From contig JAJRZS010000001.1 in assembly GCA_024275135.1 (NCBI GenBank), forward strand, positions 1-56,192: 56,192 nt of DNA, given 5' to 3'. Positions 25,499 through 32,805 of this stretch are shown piece after piece (the stretch's first letter is position 1; the number at the start of each line of letters is the position of its first letter). Made by a program: the position numbers and the translations under genes. Under the pieces are notes generated by a model, which was not told the DNA's origin, did not search any database, and saw only the letters and a list, made by a program, of their open reading frames with translations. This DNA is from Planctomycetota bacterium (lineage in GTDB: Bacteria > Planctomycetota > UBA1135).

Positions 25499-25825
25499 GT
25501 GACTACGAACATCTACGTCGGAAATCTGTCCTATGCGACCGATGACCGCGAACTGGAAGACCTCTTTGCACCCTTCGGCGAAATCGCCAGCGCAAGAGTC
25601 ATTACCGACCGTGAAACTGGCCGCTCTAAAGGCTTTGGTTTTGTGGAAATGCCCGATTCCGCCCAAGCGGAAGCAGCCATTGCAGCCCTGAATGACACCG
25701 AAGTGGACGGACGTGCCCTTCGCATCAATGAAGCTCGCCCGCGCGAAGAGCGCCCCCGCGGTGGCGGTGGCGGTGGCTATCGCGGCGGTGGAGGCGGAGG
25801 CGGCGGACGCCGCGAACGCTGGTAA
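25499..25825 (+). CDS. Glycine-rich RRM RNA-binding protein
   Basis: The protein has 108 residues and a single RNA-recognition motif (residues 4-82). RNP2 reads IYVGNLSY and RNP1 reads RSKGFGFVEM, with DRELEDLFAPFGEIASARVI between them and the C-terminal DGRALRINEARPREE. The tail is Arg/Gly-rich (runs of GGGGG with YRGGG and a final GRRERW), as in cyanobacterial-type Rbp proteins and cold-induced RNA chaperones. GTG 25499 was chosen because the RRM begins immediately (TTNIYVG); the longer open frame upstream is without protein character. It is cytoplasmic and likely binds RNA or acts as an RNA chaperone. It stands alone, with a strong hairpin after the stop. Confidence 0.92.
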   Translation: MTTNIYVGNLSYATDDRELEDLFAPFGEIASARVITDRETGRSKGFGFVEMPDSAQAEAAIAALNDTEVDGRALRINEARPREERPRGGGGGGYRGGGGGGGGRRERW

Positions 25826-25865
25826 ATCATGATTGGCTCCAACTAAGGAGCACATCCCCCTTGAG

Positions 25866-25893
25866 CGCCCTGTAACCCCGCGGTTACAGGGCG
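25866..25893 (+). terminator. Strong hairpin, likely terminator of the RRM gene
   Basis: CGCCCTGTAACC (25866-25877) and GGTTACAGGGCG (25882-25893) form a perfect 12-bp stem with a CCGC tetraloop, 40 bases after the RRM stop. The following sequence (TCTCTAATTGTTGTTGT) is T-rich but not a pure T run. Confidence 0.65.
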
Positions 25894-25927
25894 TCTCTAA
25901 TTGTTGTTGTCACTGCTAAAATCCAAC

Positions 25928-27027
25928 ATGCCTTTTCTACTTTTTATTTTGGGATGGAACTTGGCCAGTTGGGCTTGCAGCCCCATACCTCCGCAAACCA
26001 ATCAACCCACCACCAAGTCTTCCAAAACTCAAGTTTGGGTGATGGGCATGATTCACTCTCAACATCTCAATCGCGAGCTCTGGAGCCTGGATGCGGTGTG
26101 GGCAACCATTCGTGCCATTCAACCCGATGTGATTTGTGCGGAAATCCCGCCCGCACATTGGCCAGCACTTTAGCCACTTGGCGGCAACGCAAGGTTGTAG
26201 AACCCTGCGCGGGCTGGAGTGAAGAAATGGCCCATGCCCGCCGCAAACGCATCCAAGAATTGGAAACATCGGAGACCGACCGCCCAGCATTCGAGCTTTA
26301 TCAACAAGATGAGGCTTGGGTGCAAGAATGGCTGCGCGCACATCCTGCACTAGCGGCAGAAGACGATCCCTATTTCATTCATTCCCCAGAATACGCCCAA
26401 CGTACAAAGTTGGAGCTTGGGCCATACCAAGAACATTGGAACGAAGTGATTGGGCACCCGGGAGGCTGGACGTACATCAACGAAGCTCACTTTTTCTTGC
26501 TCGCCGCGGCCCTGCGTAAATACCCAGGCAAACGGATTTTGATGACCTTCGGCGCCGGCCACAAATATTGGTTCCTGGAGCAATTGCGCTGGATGCCGGA
26601 CATTGAGTTGATGGACGTCCGCGACTTCCTGCCACCACCACCCGCACCCCAATCCAAGGAGCAACCAGTGCGCGATGCTTTTTTCAACGGCTGGGATGCC
26701 CTGCAAGTTTGGTGGGCCATGGAGCGCGGCGATGACCTTTTTGCTTGGCAACAACTGGAAAGTATTTTGCAGTTGCCGAAGCATCCTCAATTGCGCAACC
26801 GGCTTGCAGCCAGCAAAGGACGCATCGAAAACGAATTCACTCAAGGCCCCATCCTTGGGGCGGTTCGAGGGCAGGCGGTAGGCAATGATGCCTGGCAAAT
26901 CCATGCAGAAATTCGACACTTGCACGACCAAGCTGCACAGGCACAATGGCTACAAGTTCTGCTCACTGCCGACGCTTCTTGTCTGGGTGGTTTTCTCTGG
27001 AGCAAACTGCAACTCCCCATACCATGA
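25928..27027 (+). pseudogene. Frameshifted TraB/DUF5694-like lipoprotein gene
   Basis: The N-terminal frame from ATG 25928 encodes a lipoprotein-like signal (LLFILGWNLASWAC) and VWVMGMIHSQH...IQPDVICAEIPPAHWPA before a stop at 26171-26173. From about 26160 the reading frame shifts by one base, and the protein continues as STLATWRQRKVVEPCAGWSEEM to a stop at 27027, about 365 residues in all. The C-terminal half has GWTYINEAHFFLLAAALRKYPGKRILMTFGAGHKYWFLEQL. A leading short-motif strand, an acidic EIPP after a strand, and GAGH before a final strand resemble the TraB/ChaN-like or DUF5694 fold; this assignment is tentative. The lesion could be a true frameshift or a one-base sequencing error. The stop overlaps the start of the patatin gene (ATGA). 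Confidence 0.7.
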
Positions 27028-27953
27028 CCGCAAAACCTTTAGAAGTTGTCCTGGCTCTCGGCGGCGGCGCGGCTCGCGGCCTGGCGCATATTGGCATTAT
27101 TCAAGTGCTCGAAGCGCACAATGTGGTCATTCGCGGTATTGCGGGCACGAGCATCGGCGCCATCGTCGGCGGGCTTCACGCTGCTGGCAAACTCGACACC
27201 TACGAGCATTTCATCCGCCAACTCGATGCCAAGGCGATGCTGCGCATGTTGGATCCCGTCATTCCACGCTCGGGTTTGCTTGGCGGCAACCGTGTCGTGA
27301 AGCGTTTGCACGAATTCGTTGGCGACACCCAAATCCAGGATTTACCTCTTCCTTTTTGCGCCATTGCCACCAACTTGAAAACTGGCGCCGAGGTGGTGCT
27401 CAAGGAAGGCAGCTTGGTCGATGCCATACGCGCCAGTTTTGCCATTCCGGGGGTTTTTACCCCGATGAAAATCGAGGAGACTTGGCTGGTCGATGGCGGC
27501 GTCAGCACCCCTGTACCCATTCAGCCTGCTCGCCAACTCATCCCCGGATTACCCGTGATTGCGGTCAACCTCAACAATGTAGACCTCGTCTTCAAAGACA
27601 AACCACGGCGCAAACCAAAATCTCCTAAAGAACTCGCCGCAGAAAAAGAACTCGGCCGTATCGAGCGCTTGCTGCGACGAATGGGCGGAGAAGGCGAGCG
27701 TCGTCCCGGATTATTGGCCTCAATTTCCGACTCGCTCACGCACTTAGAGCATCGCATCGCACGATTTCAGATTGCTGCTGACGAGCCCGATTTGCTGTTA
27801 GAACCCCCTGTGTATGGGGTGGGCCTTTTTGATTTTCATCGTGGCAAGGCCATTATTGAAGCAGGTGAGAAATGCGCACGCGATGCCATTGCCAACGGGG
27901 CTATTTCCCGTTTGCTTGCCAGGCAACATCCGACTCCCCGGCAGAGTGATTAA
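27024..27953 (+). CDS. Patatin-like phospholipase (RssA/NTE family)
   Basis: The enzyme has 309 residues from ATG 27024, which overlaps the preceding stop; upstream codons of the open frame belong to the overlapping gene. The catalytic dyad fold is complete. The oxyanion loop is GGGAARGLAHIGIIQVLE, the nucleophile elbow GTSIGAIVGG (GxSxG) and the Asp motif DGGVSTPVP. A basic linker (KDKPRRKPKSPKELAAEKEL) and a helical C-terminus follow. Such enzymes hydrolyse acyl esters of phospholipids or lysophospholipids; no signal peptide is seen, so it is cytoplasmic or membrane-associated. Its 3' end overlaps the convergent adenosyltransferase gene by 53 bases. Confidence 0.9.
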   Translation: MTAKPLEVVLALGGGAARGLAHIGIIQVLEAHNVVIRGIAGTSIGAIVGGLHAAGKLDTYEHFIRQLDAKAMLRMLDPVIPRSGLLGGNRVVKRLHEFVGDTQIQDLPLPFCAIATNLKTGAEVVLKEGSLVDAIRASFAIPGVFTPMKIEETWLVDGGVSTPVPIQPARQLIPGLPVIAVNLNNVDLVFKDKPRRKPKSPKELAAEKELGRIERLLRRMGGEGERRPGLLASISDSLTHLEHRIARFQIAADEPDLLLEPPVYGVGLFDFHRGKAIIEAGEKCARDAIANGAISRLLARQHPTPRQSD

Positions 27954-28464
27954 CGTAACGGGCAAAAACAAACAGCCAATCGGAAAGTCGGTTCAGGTAG
28001 CGAAGATGGTCGGCCTCCACGGCCGAGGGATCCATGGCATGAAAGGCCGTCACCGCGCGTTCTGCACGCCGGCAAAGGCTACGTGCCATATGCAACCGCG
28101 CCGCCAATTCCACCCCGCCCGGCAAAATGAAATTCTTTAGCGGCTCTAAGGCTTCTTCCCAAGCGTCGATTTCTTCTTCAAGTTGAGGGGTGGCCGACGC
28201 ATCCCACGGCGGTAATTGGGCGCGAGTTGCCGCGGCCGCGGTTTGCGGGGTAGCAAGCCAAGAACCCAGAGAGAACAACTGGGCTTGGGTGCGCCGTAAC
28301 TTTTCCCTCTCTGTGCCCACGGCCACCACCGCACACCAGCCAAGCAAGGAATTCAACTCGTCTACTTCTCCATAGGCCATAATCCGCGGGGCATCTTTAC
28401 GCACTCGCTCCCCTCCAAACAGCCCTGTTTCGCCGCCATCGCCACCTTTGGTGTAAATCTTCAT
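27901..28464 (-). CDS. ATP:cob(I)alamin adenosyltransferase, PduO type
   Basis: The cytoplasmic enzyme has 187 residues and transfers the 5'-deoxyadenosyl group of ATP to cob(I)alamin to make adenosylcobalamin. Signature blocks are the N-terminal KIYTKGGDGGETGLFGGERVRKDAPRI (ATP-binding loop), YGEVDELNSLLGW, FILPGGVELAARLHMARSLCRRAERAV and YLNRLSDWLFVFARYVNH, all typical of the PduO five-helix family. Adenosylcobalamin-dependent enzymes are not in the window. The 3' end overlaps the patatin gene convergently by 53 bases. Confidence 0.95.
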   Translation of the reverse strand: MKIYTKGGDGGETGLFGGERVRKDAPRIMAYGEVDELNSLLGWCAVVAVGTEREKLRRTQAQLFSLGSWLATPQTAAAATRAQLPPWDASATPQLEEEIDAWEEALEPLKNFILPGGVELAARLHMARSLCRRAERAVTAFHAMDPSAVEADHLRYLNRLSDWLFVFARYVNHSAGESDVAWQANGK

Positions 28465-28525
28465 GCATGGATTTTAACGGATATCGGCGCATGGCCCGCC
28501 GACAAGCTCAACCGCAGGGCGGTAG

Positions 28526-28565
28526 TCAAAAAATGAAACACCCCGACCGCAGCCGAGGTGTTTCA
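28526..28565 (-). terminator. Intrinsic terminator of the peroxiredoxin gene
   Basis: Read on the minus strand, TGAAACACC (28565-28557) and GGTGTTTCA (28542-28534) form a 9-bp stem with a GC-rich loop. It is followed by TTTTTT (28533-28528). It lies 52 bases beyond the stop at 28617. Confidence 0.85.
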
Positions 28566-28616
28566 AGGGGAAAGGGCAAAGGGAAGCGGGGAAGCCTCCC
28601 TTGCTTGCGGGGCATC

Positions 28617-29216
28617 CTACAGATCGCTGGCGTTCTCTGCCAGGTAGGAAGCAACACCTTCTTCAGTTGGCGTCATTCCTGCTTTGCCAGGCGCCCATCC
28701 AGCAGGACAAACTTGGCCACTGGTTGCCAAGAATTCCATGGCATCCAACAAGCGCAAAACTTCATCCATGTTGCGACCAAGCGGCAAGTTGTTCACCATC
28801 TGCACTTGCACCGTACCCTCTTTGTCGATTAAGAACGTGCCGCGAAGAGCAAAGGTGGTTTCTTCGTGGAGCATGTCGTAAGCCTTGGTCATGCTGCGAT
28901 CTTCGTCGCAAAGCAAGGGATAGGCCAATGCCCCAATGCCGCCTTGGTCGACGGCGGTGTTGCGCCAGTTGATGTGCGATTCTGCGTCGTCGATAGAGAC
29001 ACCCAAAACTTGGGCGCCACGCTTCCGAAACTCATCCAGGCGATGGTCGAAAGCGATAAGCTCGGACGGTCAGACAAAGGTGAAATCTTTGGGGTAGAAG
29101 AACAACACGACATACTGGCCCTTGTAATCCGACAAGGAGACCTGTTTGGTCGAGCCGTCTTCCATGACCGCGGTAGCCGTGAAATCGGGCGCGGGTTTGT
29201 TAACGAGAACAGACAT
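28617..29216 (-). CDS. Selenocysteine-containing 2-Cys peroxiredoxin (AhpC/Prx1 type), Sec49
   Basis: This thiol/selenol peroxidase has 199 residues and would reduce hydrogen and organic peroxides. ATG 29216 gives a typical start ([21 protein letters not shown]). The active-site block reads [21 protein letters not shown], with TGA at 29072-29070 exactly where the peroxidatic Cys of the conserved FVCP motif belongs. The frame then continues through [14 protein letters not shown] and [14 protein letters not shown]. The resolving Cys 170 lies in SGQVCPAGW. Sec in the peroxidatic position is an established bacterial Prx variant and explains why simple ORF calling sees only the C-terminal part (28617-29006). 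Its own promoter lies at 29262-29289 and a terminator follows at 28565-28526. A nonsense mutation exactly at the catalytic Cys is the less likely alternative. Confidence 0.92.
29033..29072 (-). promoter_or_regulatory. Sec UGA of the peroxiredoxin with a weak SECIS-like hairpin
   Basis: UGA is at 29072-29070. A small hairpin CATC-GCCTG-GATG (29045-29033) follows. Its loop begins 28 bases after the UGA with a G, within the range described for bacterial SECIS elements. Extra pairing of CGA with TCG around an internal loop is possible. The stem is only 4 bp, and alternative folds (AGC-TTATC-GCT nearer the UGA) exist, so the exact element is uncertain. Confidence 0.35.
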
Positions 29217-29261
29217 GGTTTTGCTTTGGGATGTTACCGCAGGATTGCGGAGAAGGTGACT

Positions 29262-29289
29262 ATTCTAAGCGGGCTGGCAAAAATCTCAA
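29262..29289 (-). promoter_or_regulatory. Sigma-70 promoter of the peroxiredoxin gene
   Basis: On the minus strand TTGAGA (29289-29284), a 16-base spacer and TAGAAT (29267-29262) match five of six consensus bases each. They sit between the punA stop and the peroxiredoxin start, predicting a leader of about 40 bases. The leader has no clear Shine-Dalgarno. Confidence 0.6.
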
Positions 29290-29297
29290 ACTTGAGT

Positions 29298-30137
29298 TTA
29301 TTTGAACGACGCTGGCTCGGCACCACAGCGAAGCGCCGCCTCCAAAACCGCCACCGCAGGTTCTTTGGCCGCCAGAGCCGTCGCCAAAACTTCTTCGTGG
29401 CTGGGTTGGCTGCTGGCAAGTCCAGCCCCCCAATTCGTAAGTAGGGAAATAGCCATGACCTTGGCGCCAAGAGCACGCGCAGCAATCGCTTCTGGGATTG
29501 TGCTCATGCCCACCGCGTCGGCACCCAACTGCTGCAACATGCGGATTTCGGCCGGAGTTTCGTAGGAAGGACCCAGGCACCCGGCATAAACCCCTGGCGA
29601 CAGCTCGGAACGGGCGGCACACAAAGCCTTCAACCAAGTCGGATCATACAAATCCACCAAATTCAAGAAGTTGGCCCCTAACCCGCAGTTCTGTCCCTGC
29701 TGCATGGGGTTGGGCAAGCCCCAGTTGAGGTGATCCGCGATGGGCATCAAACTTCCAGGGGGCCGACTGGGGCGCAGAGAACCCGCGGCATTCAGCAAAA
29801 GCACCTGCTTAGCCCCCCAATGCACCAAGGAACGAACCCCGCGCACGATTTCGGCCGCAGAATAGCCCTCATAAGCATGCACCCGCCCGGTGCAAAGGCC
29901 AACCCGCAGCGTAGTTCCGGCCAGGTAACCCAAAACCAACTGCCCGCCGTGGCCCTCAACTTTGGGCGCGGGCCAATTATCTAGCCCACTTAAATCTAGT
30001 TGGTACGTATCGTTCAACAGATGGGAGGCCAGCTCCTTCCATCCGGAGCCCAGAATCACCGCAATCTGCGGCGCTTCCCCATACCGACGGCTTAGTATTT
30101 CTGCCAAGGCGTCGACCTTCGTCCCTTCTTCGAACAT
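29298..30137 (-). CDS. punA: Purine nucleoside phosphorylase (trimeric, PNP-II type)
   Basis: The cytoplasmic enzyme has 279 residues and phosphorolyses (deoxy)inosine/guanosine to free base and ribose-1-phosphate. Family blocks are IAVILGSGWKELA, EGHGGQLVLGYLAGTTLRVGLCTGRVHAYEGYS (phosphate/ribose site GRxHxYEG), LLLNAAGSL with DHLNW, and GCLGPSYETPAEIRMLQQLGADAVGMSTIPEAIAAR. EA in place of the EV seen in many homologues is minor. The length is standard. It is divergent from the DUF4097 gene with only 20 bases between start codons, so promoters must overlap coding regions. Confidence 0.93.
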   Translation of the reverse strand: MFEEGTKVDALAEILSRRYGEAPQIAVILGSGWKELASHLLNDTYQLDLSGLDNWPAPKVEGHGGQLVLGYLAGTTLRVGLCTGRVHAYEGYSAAEIVRGVRSLVHWGAKQVLLLNAAGSLRPSRPPGSLMPIADHLNWGLPNPMQQGQNCGLGANFLNLVDLYDPTWLKALCAARSELSPGVYAGCLGPSYETPAEIRMLQQLGADAVGMSTIPEAIAARALGAKVMAISLLTNWGAGLASSQPSHEEVLATALAAKEPAVAVLEAALRCGAEPASFK

Positions 30138-30157
30138 GCCCCCATCCTAGAACAGCC

Positions 30158-30955
30158 ATGAAAGCCTCGCTTGCCCCCCTTCTGCTTCTCGGCTTTGCCG
30201 CCTGCTCACTCACTTTCGGCTCCGGTGGCGAGAAAGTGGTAACCGATGCCAACCTCCACTTTGAACCGGCCGCCGGTAGCCAAGTCCTCCGCATCATCAA
30301 CTTCAATGGCAGCATTCAGTTGGCCACCGAAGACGGCGCCACCAACTTGGACGGAGCCGCCGAGATCTGGGCCCGTGGCAAAACTTTGGAGCATGCGCAA
30401 AGCCGTCTTAGCCAAATGAGTTGGCAGTTTACCCAGGCCGGAACCACAGTGGTGATGCGCCTTTCCGAACCCATCGGTGGCTCCAACAACGCTGGCAGTA
30501 AAATCACCCGCCTGGTAGTGCCCAAGGGTTGGTCGCTGGAAGTGGAAACAAGCAATGGCAGTGTGCAAATTCCAGCCGGTTTTTCCGACGTCAAGGTGGA
30601 TACTAGCAATGGCTCGGTCAAAGTCGCCGGCGGACAAACGGTGGTGGTGGAAACTTCGAATGGCAACGTCGAGTATCTGGGTGCATCGCCCAACTTCCAC
30701 ATTGAAACTTCCAACGGCAAAGTGACCGTCCAGCTGAAAGGCGATTGGTCTGGCACAGGCCAAGTGGACACTTCCAACGGCCGCATTGCCGTGCGCTGCA
30801 CTGGCCTGATTGATGCCCGACTGAGCACTTCCACGAGTAACGGTAGCACTTTTGTTTACGGCCCGGAACTCAACGCCGATTTAGGCACGGGCTCCCTGCA
30901 TCTGGACACCAGTAACGGCAATATCAGCGTCACCCATAGCTTTCGCGAGCAGTAG
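30158..30955 (+). CDS. DUF4097-type beta-strand repeat lipoprotein
   Basis: The lipoprotein has 265 residues, with lipobox GFAAC (about residue 14-18). The mature protein is a right-handed beta-helix-like stack of about 20-residue repeats, each centred on a TSNG turn: VETSNGSVQIP, VDTSNGSVKVAG, VETSNGNVEYLG, IETSNGKVTVQL, VDTSNGRIAV, STSNGSTFVYG and LDTSNGNISVTH. This is the DUF4097/DUF2807-like adhesin fold. Its role is unknown; location is the periplasm or outer membrane. It is followed 11 bases later by a ZIP transporter, so it may be co-transcribed with the metal-transport genes. Confidence 0.82.
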   Translation: MKASLAPLLLLGFAACSLTFGSGGEKVVTDANLHFEPAAGSQVLRIINFNGSIQLATEDGATNLDGAAEIWARGKTLEHAQSRLSQMSWQFTQAGTTVVMRLSEPIGGSNNAGSKITRLVVPKGWSLEVETSNGSVQIPAGFSDVKVDTSNGSVKVAGGQTVVVETSNGNVEYLGASPNFHIETSNGKVTVQLKGDWSGTGQVDTSNGRIAVRCTGLIDARLSTSTSNGSTFVYGPELNADLGTGSLHLDTSNGNISVTHSFREQ

Positions 30956-30966
30956 ACTCCGATACT

Positions 30967-31707
30967 GTGATACTCGAAGACCTCCGGCTACAAGGTGGGC
31001 TCATCCTGTTGGTAGGCCTGGGCGGTGGATTGCTCCCCTTGCTCACATCTTGGAGCGACCGCCGACTGCACAATGCCCTTGCCCTATCCACCGGGATTTT
31101 TTTGGGTGCCGTGTTTTTGCATATGCTGCCCGCCCTTCCCGCTGCCGGCAGCGCCACCACCGAACACCGTACCTTGCTTTGGAGTTTCGTCCTGATTGGC
31201 GTGCTTGCCGTTTATTTCCTGGAGTCCTTGGTGTTCCGTACCCACGACCACGACGACCTCCACCGCCACCGCGCGGTCAGTTACGCCTCGATGGCAGGGC
31301 TTTCCATCCATGCTCTCACCACCGGTGTTGGTTTGGCCGCCGCCTCCGCAGCGGAAGTTGCCGCCCCAGTTTTTTTTGCCATCATCGCCCACAAAGCCTT
31401 CGAATCTTTTTCTCTGATGTCGGTATTCGAACTGGCCAAAATGCCGCGGAAACAAATGATGGTGTTGCTGATCGCTTTCTCTTGTTTCACCCCTCTTGGT
31501 CTGCTTGCAGGCAACCTACTTTTCGCCTCTCTCGGCTCCACAGGTTTGGCCTTGGCCTTGGCCTTAGCCGCCGGCACCTTTTTGTTTGTTTGCTTAAGCG
31601 AATTACTCCCCGAAGTGTTTCACCATAAGGAAGACAGTCTCATGAAAATCACTCTTTTACTTGCAGGCATCGGCGTCATGGCCGCCATCCACGGATTGGA
31701 GGCATAA
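30967..31707 (+). CDS. ZIP family divalent metal transporter
   Basis: The inner-membrane transporter has 246 residues and about eight helices. The metal-site signatures of the family lie in helices 4 and 5: GLSIHALTTGVGLA (His followed by polar residues) and FFAIIAHKAFESFSLMSVFELAKM (HKxxE). The variable His-rich loop between helices 3 and 4 is RTHDHDDLHRHRAV, typical for metal sensing. ZIPs import zinc, iron or other divalent cations into the cytoplasm. The GTG start is 11 bases after the lipoprotein gene, and the stop abuts the start of the permease gene (TAA-ATG), so the two transporters form one transcription unit. Confidence 0.9.
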   Translation: MILEDLRLQGGLILLVGLGGGLLPLLTSWSDRRLHNALALSTGIFLGAVFLHMLPALPAAGSATTEHRTLLWSFVLIGVLAVYFLESLVFRTHDHDDLHRHRAVSYASMAGLSIHALTTGVGLAAASAAEVAAPVFFAIIAHKAFESFSLMSVFELAKMPRKQMMVLLIAFSCFTPLGLLAGNLLFASLGSTGLALALALAAGTFLFVCLSELLPEVFHHKEDSLMKITLLLAGIGVMAAIHGLEA

Positions 31708-32802
31708 ATGGAATTTCTTCAATCTTGGTGGAATGCGATTTGGGGCATTTTGGCCGAATCCGGACCCTGGCTACTTGGCGGTTTCTTCATCGCTGGAATG
31801 TTGAAAACCTTGATTCCACAAGAAAAGGTGTTTCAACATTTTGGCGGCGACAACCTCATCTCTGTGGTCAAAGCTGCCTTGTTTGGCGCCCCACTTCCGC
31901 TCTGTTCTTGTTCGGTGATTCCCACTGCTGCCGGTTTACGTGATGCTGGGGCAAGCAAAGGCGCGACCACTTCCTTTTTGATTGCCACTCCGGAAACAGG
32001 GGTCGATTCCATCGGCATTACTTGGGCCTTGATGGATCCACTGATGACGGTGCTGCGTCCTTTCGCAGCCATCTTCACTGCCATTTTCTCCGGCCTCATG
32101 GTCAACCGCTTTGCCGCCGGTCCCCTACCTGAAACCGCAGCAGACACTGAAGAAACGCCATCTTGTCATGCGGAAGCCAAGCCAGAACCGGTGGCGGAAA
32201 AATCCTGCTGCGCCAGTAAAATCAAAGCTGTCAAGCCGCCGTTGAGACAACGTCTGCTTGATGCCTTGCGTTATGCCTTTGGCAAACTTATGGCCGACCT
32301 CACGCCTTGGTTTTTGCTCGGCTTCCTCATCTCCGGTCTCATCACAGTTTTAGTTCCCGACGATTTCTTCGGCGACACCTTGCCCAATGGTTGGATTTCC
32401 ATGTTGGCGATGTTGGGTTTAAGTTTGCCCATGTATATCTGCGCTACTGCCAGCACCCCAGTTGCCGTGGCCATGGTAGCCAAAGGCTTGGATCCCGGCG
32501 CTGCCCTCGTGCTTTTATTAGCAGGCCCAGCCACCAACATCACTACCATGCTGGTGGTGCGCCAGTTTTTGGGCACGGCAGTTTTGAAAATCTATCTTTT
32601 TAGTTTGGTCCTATGCTCTCTCGCCTTGGGCTGGGCGGTGAATGCCCTTTACGCCTACTTCCAAATCAACTTGGCGGACGAAGTTCCGCATGTAGAAAGC
32701 ATGCAACATGGCTTAGTCTCCACTATTGGCGGCAGTATTTTGGGCGTTCTGCTTATGTTCCACGCCTGGAAACTCTGGGGTCAACCCAAATTCTCCTCCT
32801 AA
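31708..32802 (+). CDS. SO_0444-type Cu/Zn efflux permease
   Basis: The protein has 364 residues, ten or so membrane helices and two homologous halves. Half 1 carries GAPLPLCSCSVIPTAAGLRDAGASKGATTSFLIATPETGVDSI. Half 2 carries LGLSLPMYICATASTPVAVAMVAKGLDPGAALVLLLAGPATNI. These are the hallmark segments of the DUF318/permease superfamily to which SO_0444-type copper/zinc efflux transporters belong. The central cytoplasmic loop is Cys-rich (SCHAE, KSCCAS), consistent with soft-metal binding. The gene starts directly after the ZIP stop, so uptake and efflux transporters are encoded side by side, as in the gamma-proteobacterial SO_0443/0444 pairing. Substrate metal is inferred, not shown. Confidence 0.85.
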   Translation: MEFLQSWWNAIWGILAESGPWLLGGFFIAGMLKTLIPQEKVFQHFGGDNLISVVKAALFGAPLPLCSCSVIPTAAGLRDAGASKGATTSFLIATPETGVDSIGITWALMDPLMTVLRPFAAIFTAIFSGLMVNRFAAGPLPETAADTEETPSCHAEAKPEPVAEKSCCASKIKAVKPPLRQRLLDALRYAFGKLMADLTPWFLLGFLISGLITVLVPDDFFGDTLPNGWISMLAMLGLSLPMYICATASTPVAVAMVAKGLDPGAALVLLLAGPATNITTMLVVRQFLGTAVLKIYLFSLVLCSLALGWAVNALYAYFQINLADEVPHVESMQHGLVSTIGGSILGVLLMFHAWKLWGQPKFSS

Positions 32803-32805
32803 GTC

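Noticed and set aside
25740..25825. GGC/GGT-rich tract as a DNA repeat element
   Set aside because: It is the coding sequence of the Gly-rich tail of the RRM protein.
26885..27628. 247-residue open frame overlapping the patatin gene
   Set aside because: It is an out-of-frame shadow with Arg/His/Cys-rich composition; the patatin motifs in the other frame are decisive.
28617..29006. Separate truncated peroxiredoxin gene starting at 29006
   Set aside because: The start would fall in the middle of the conserved LGVSIDD block and omit the active site; the full protein with Sec49 is a better explanation.
30570..30950. Direct DNA repeats or a CRISPR-like array
   Set aside because: The periodicity comes from the TSNG protein repeats; DNA copies are diverged and codon-phased, with no spacer structure.
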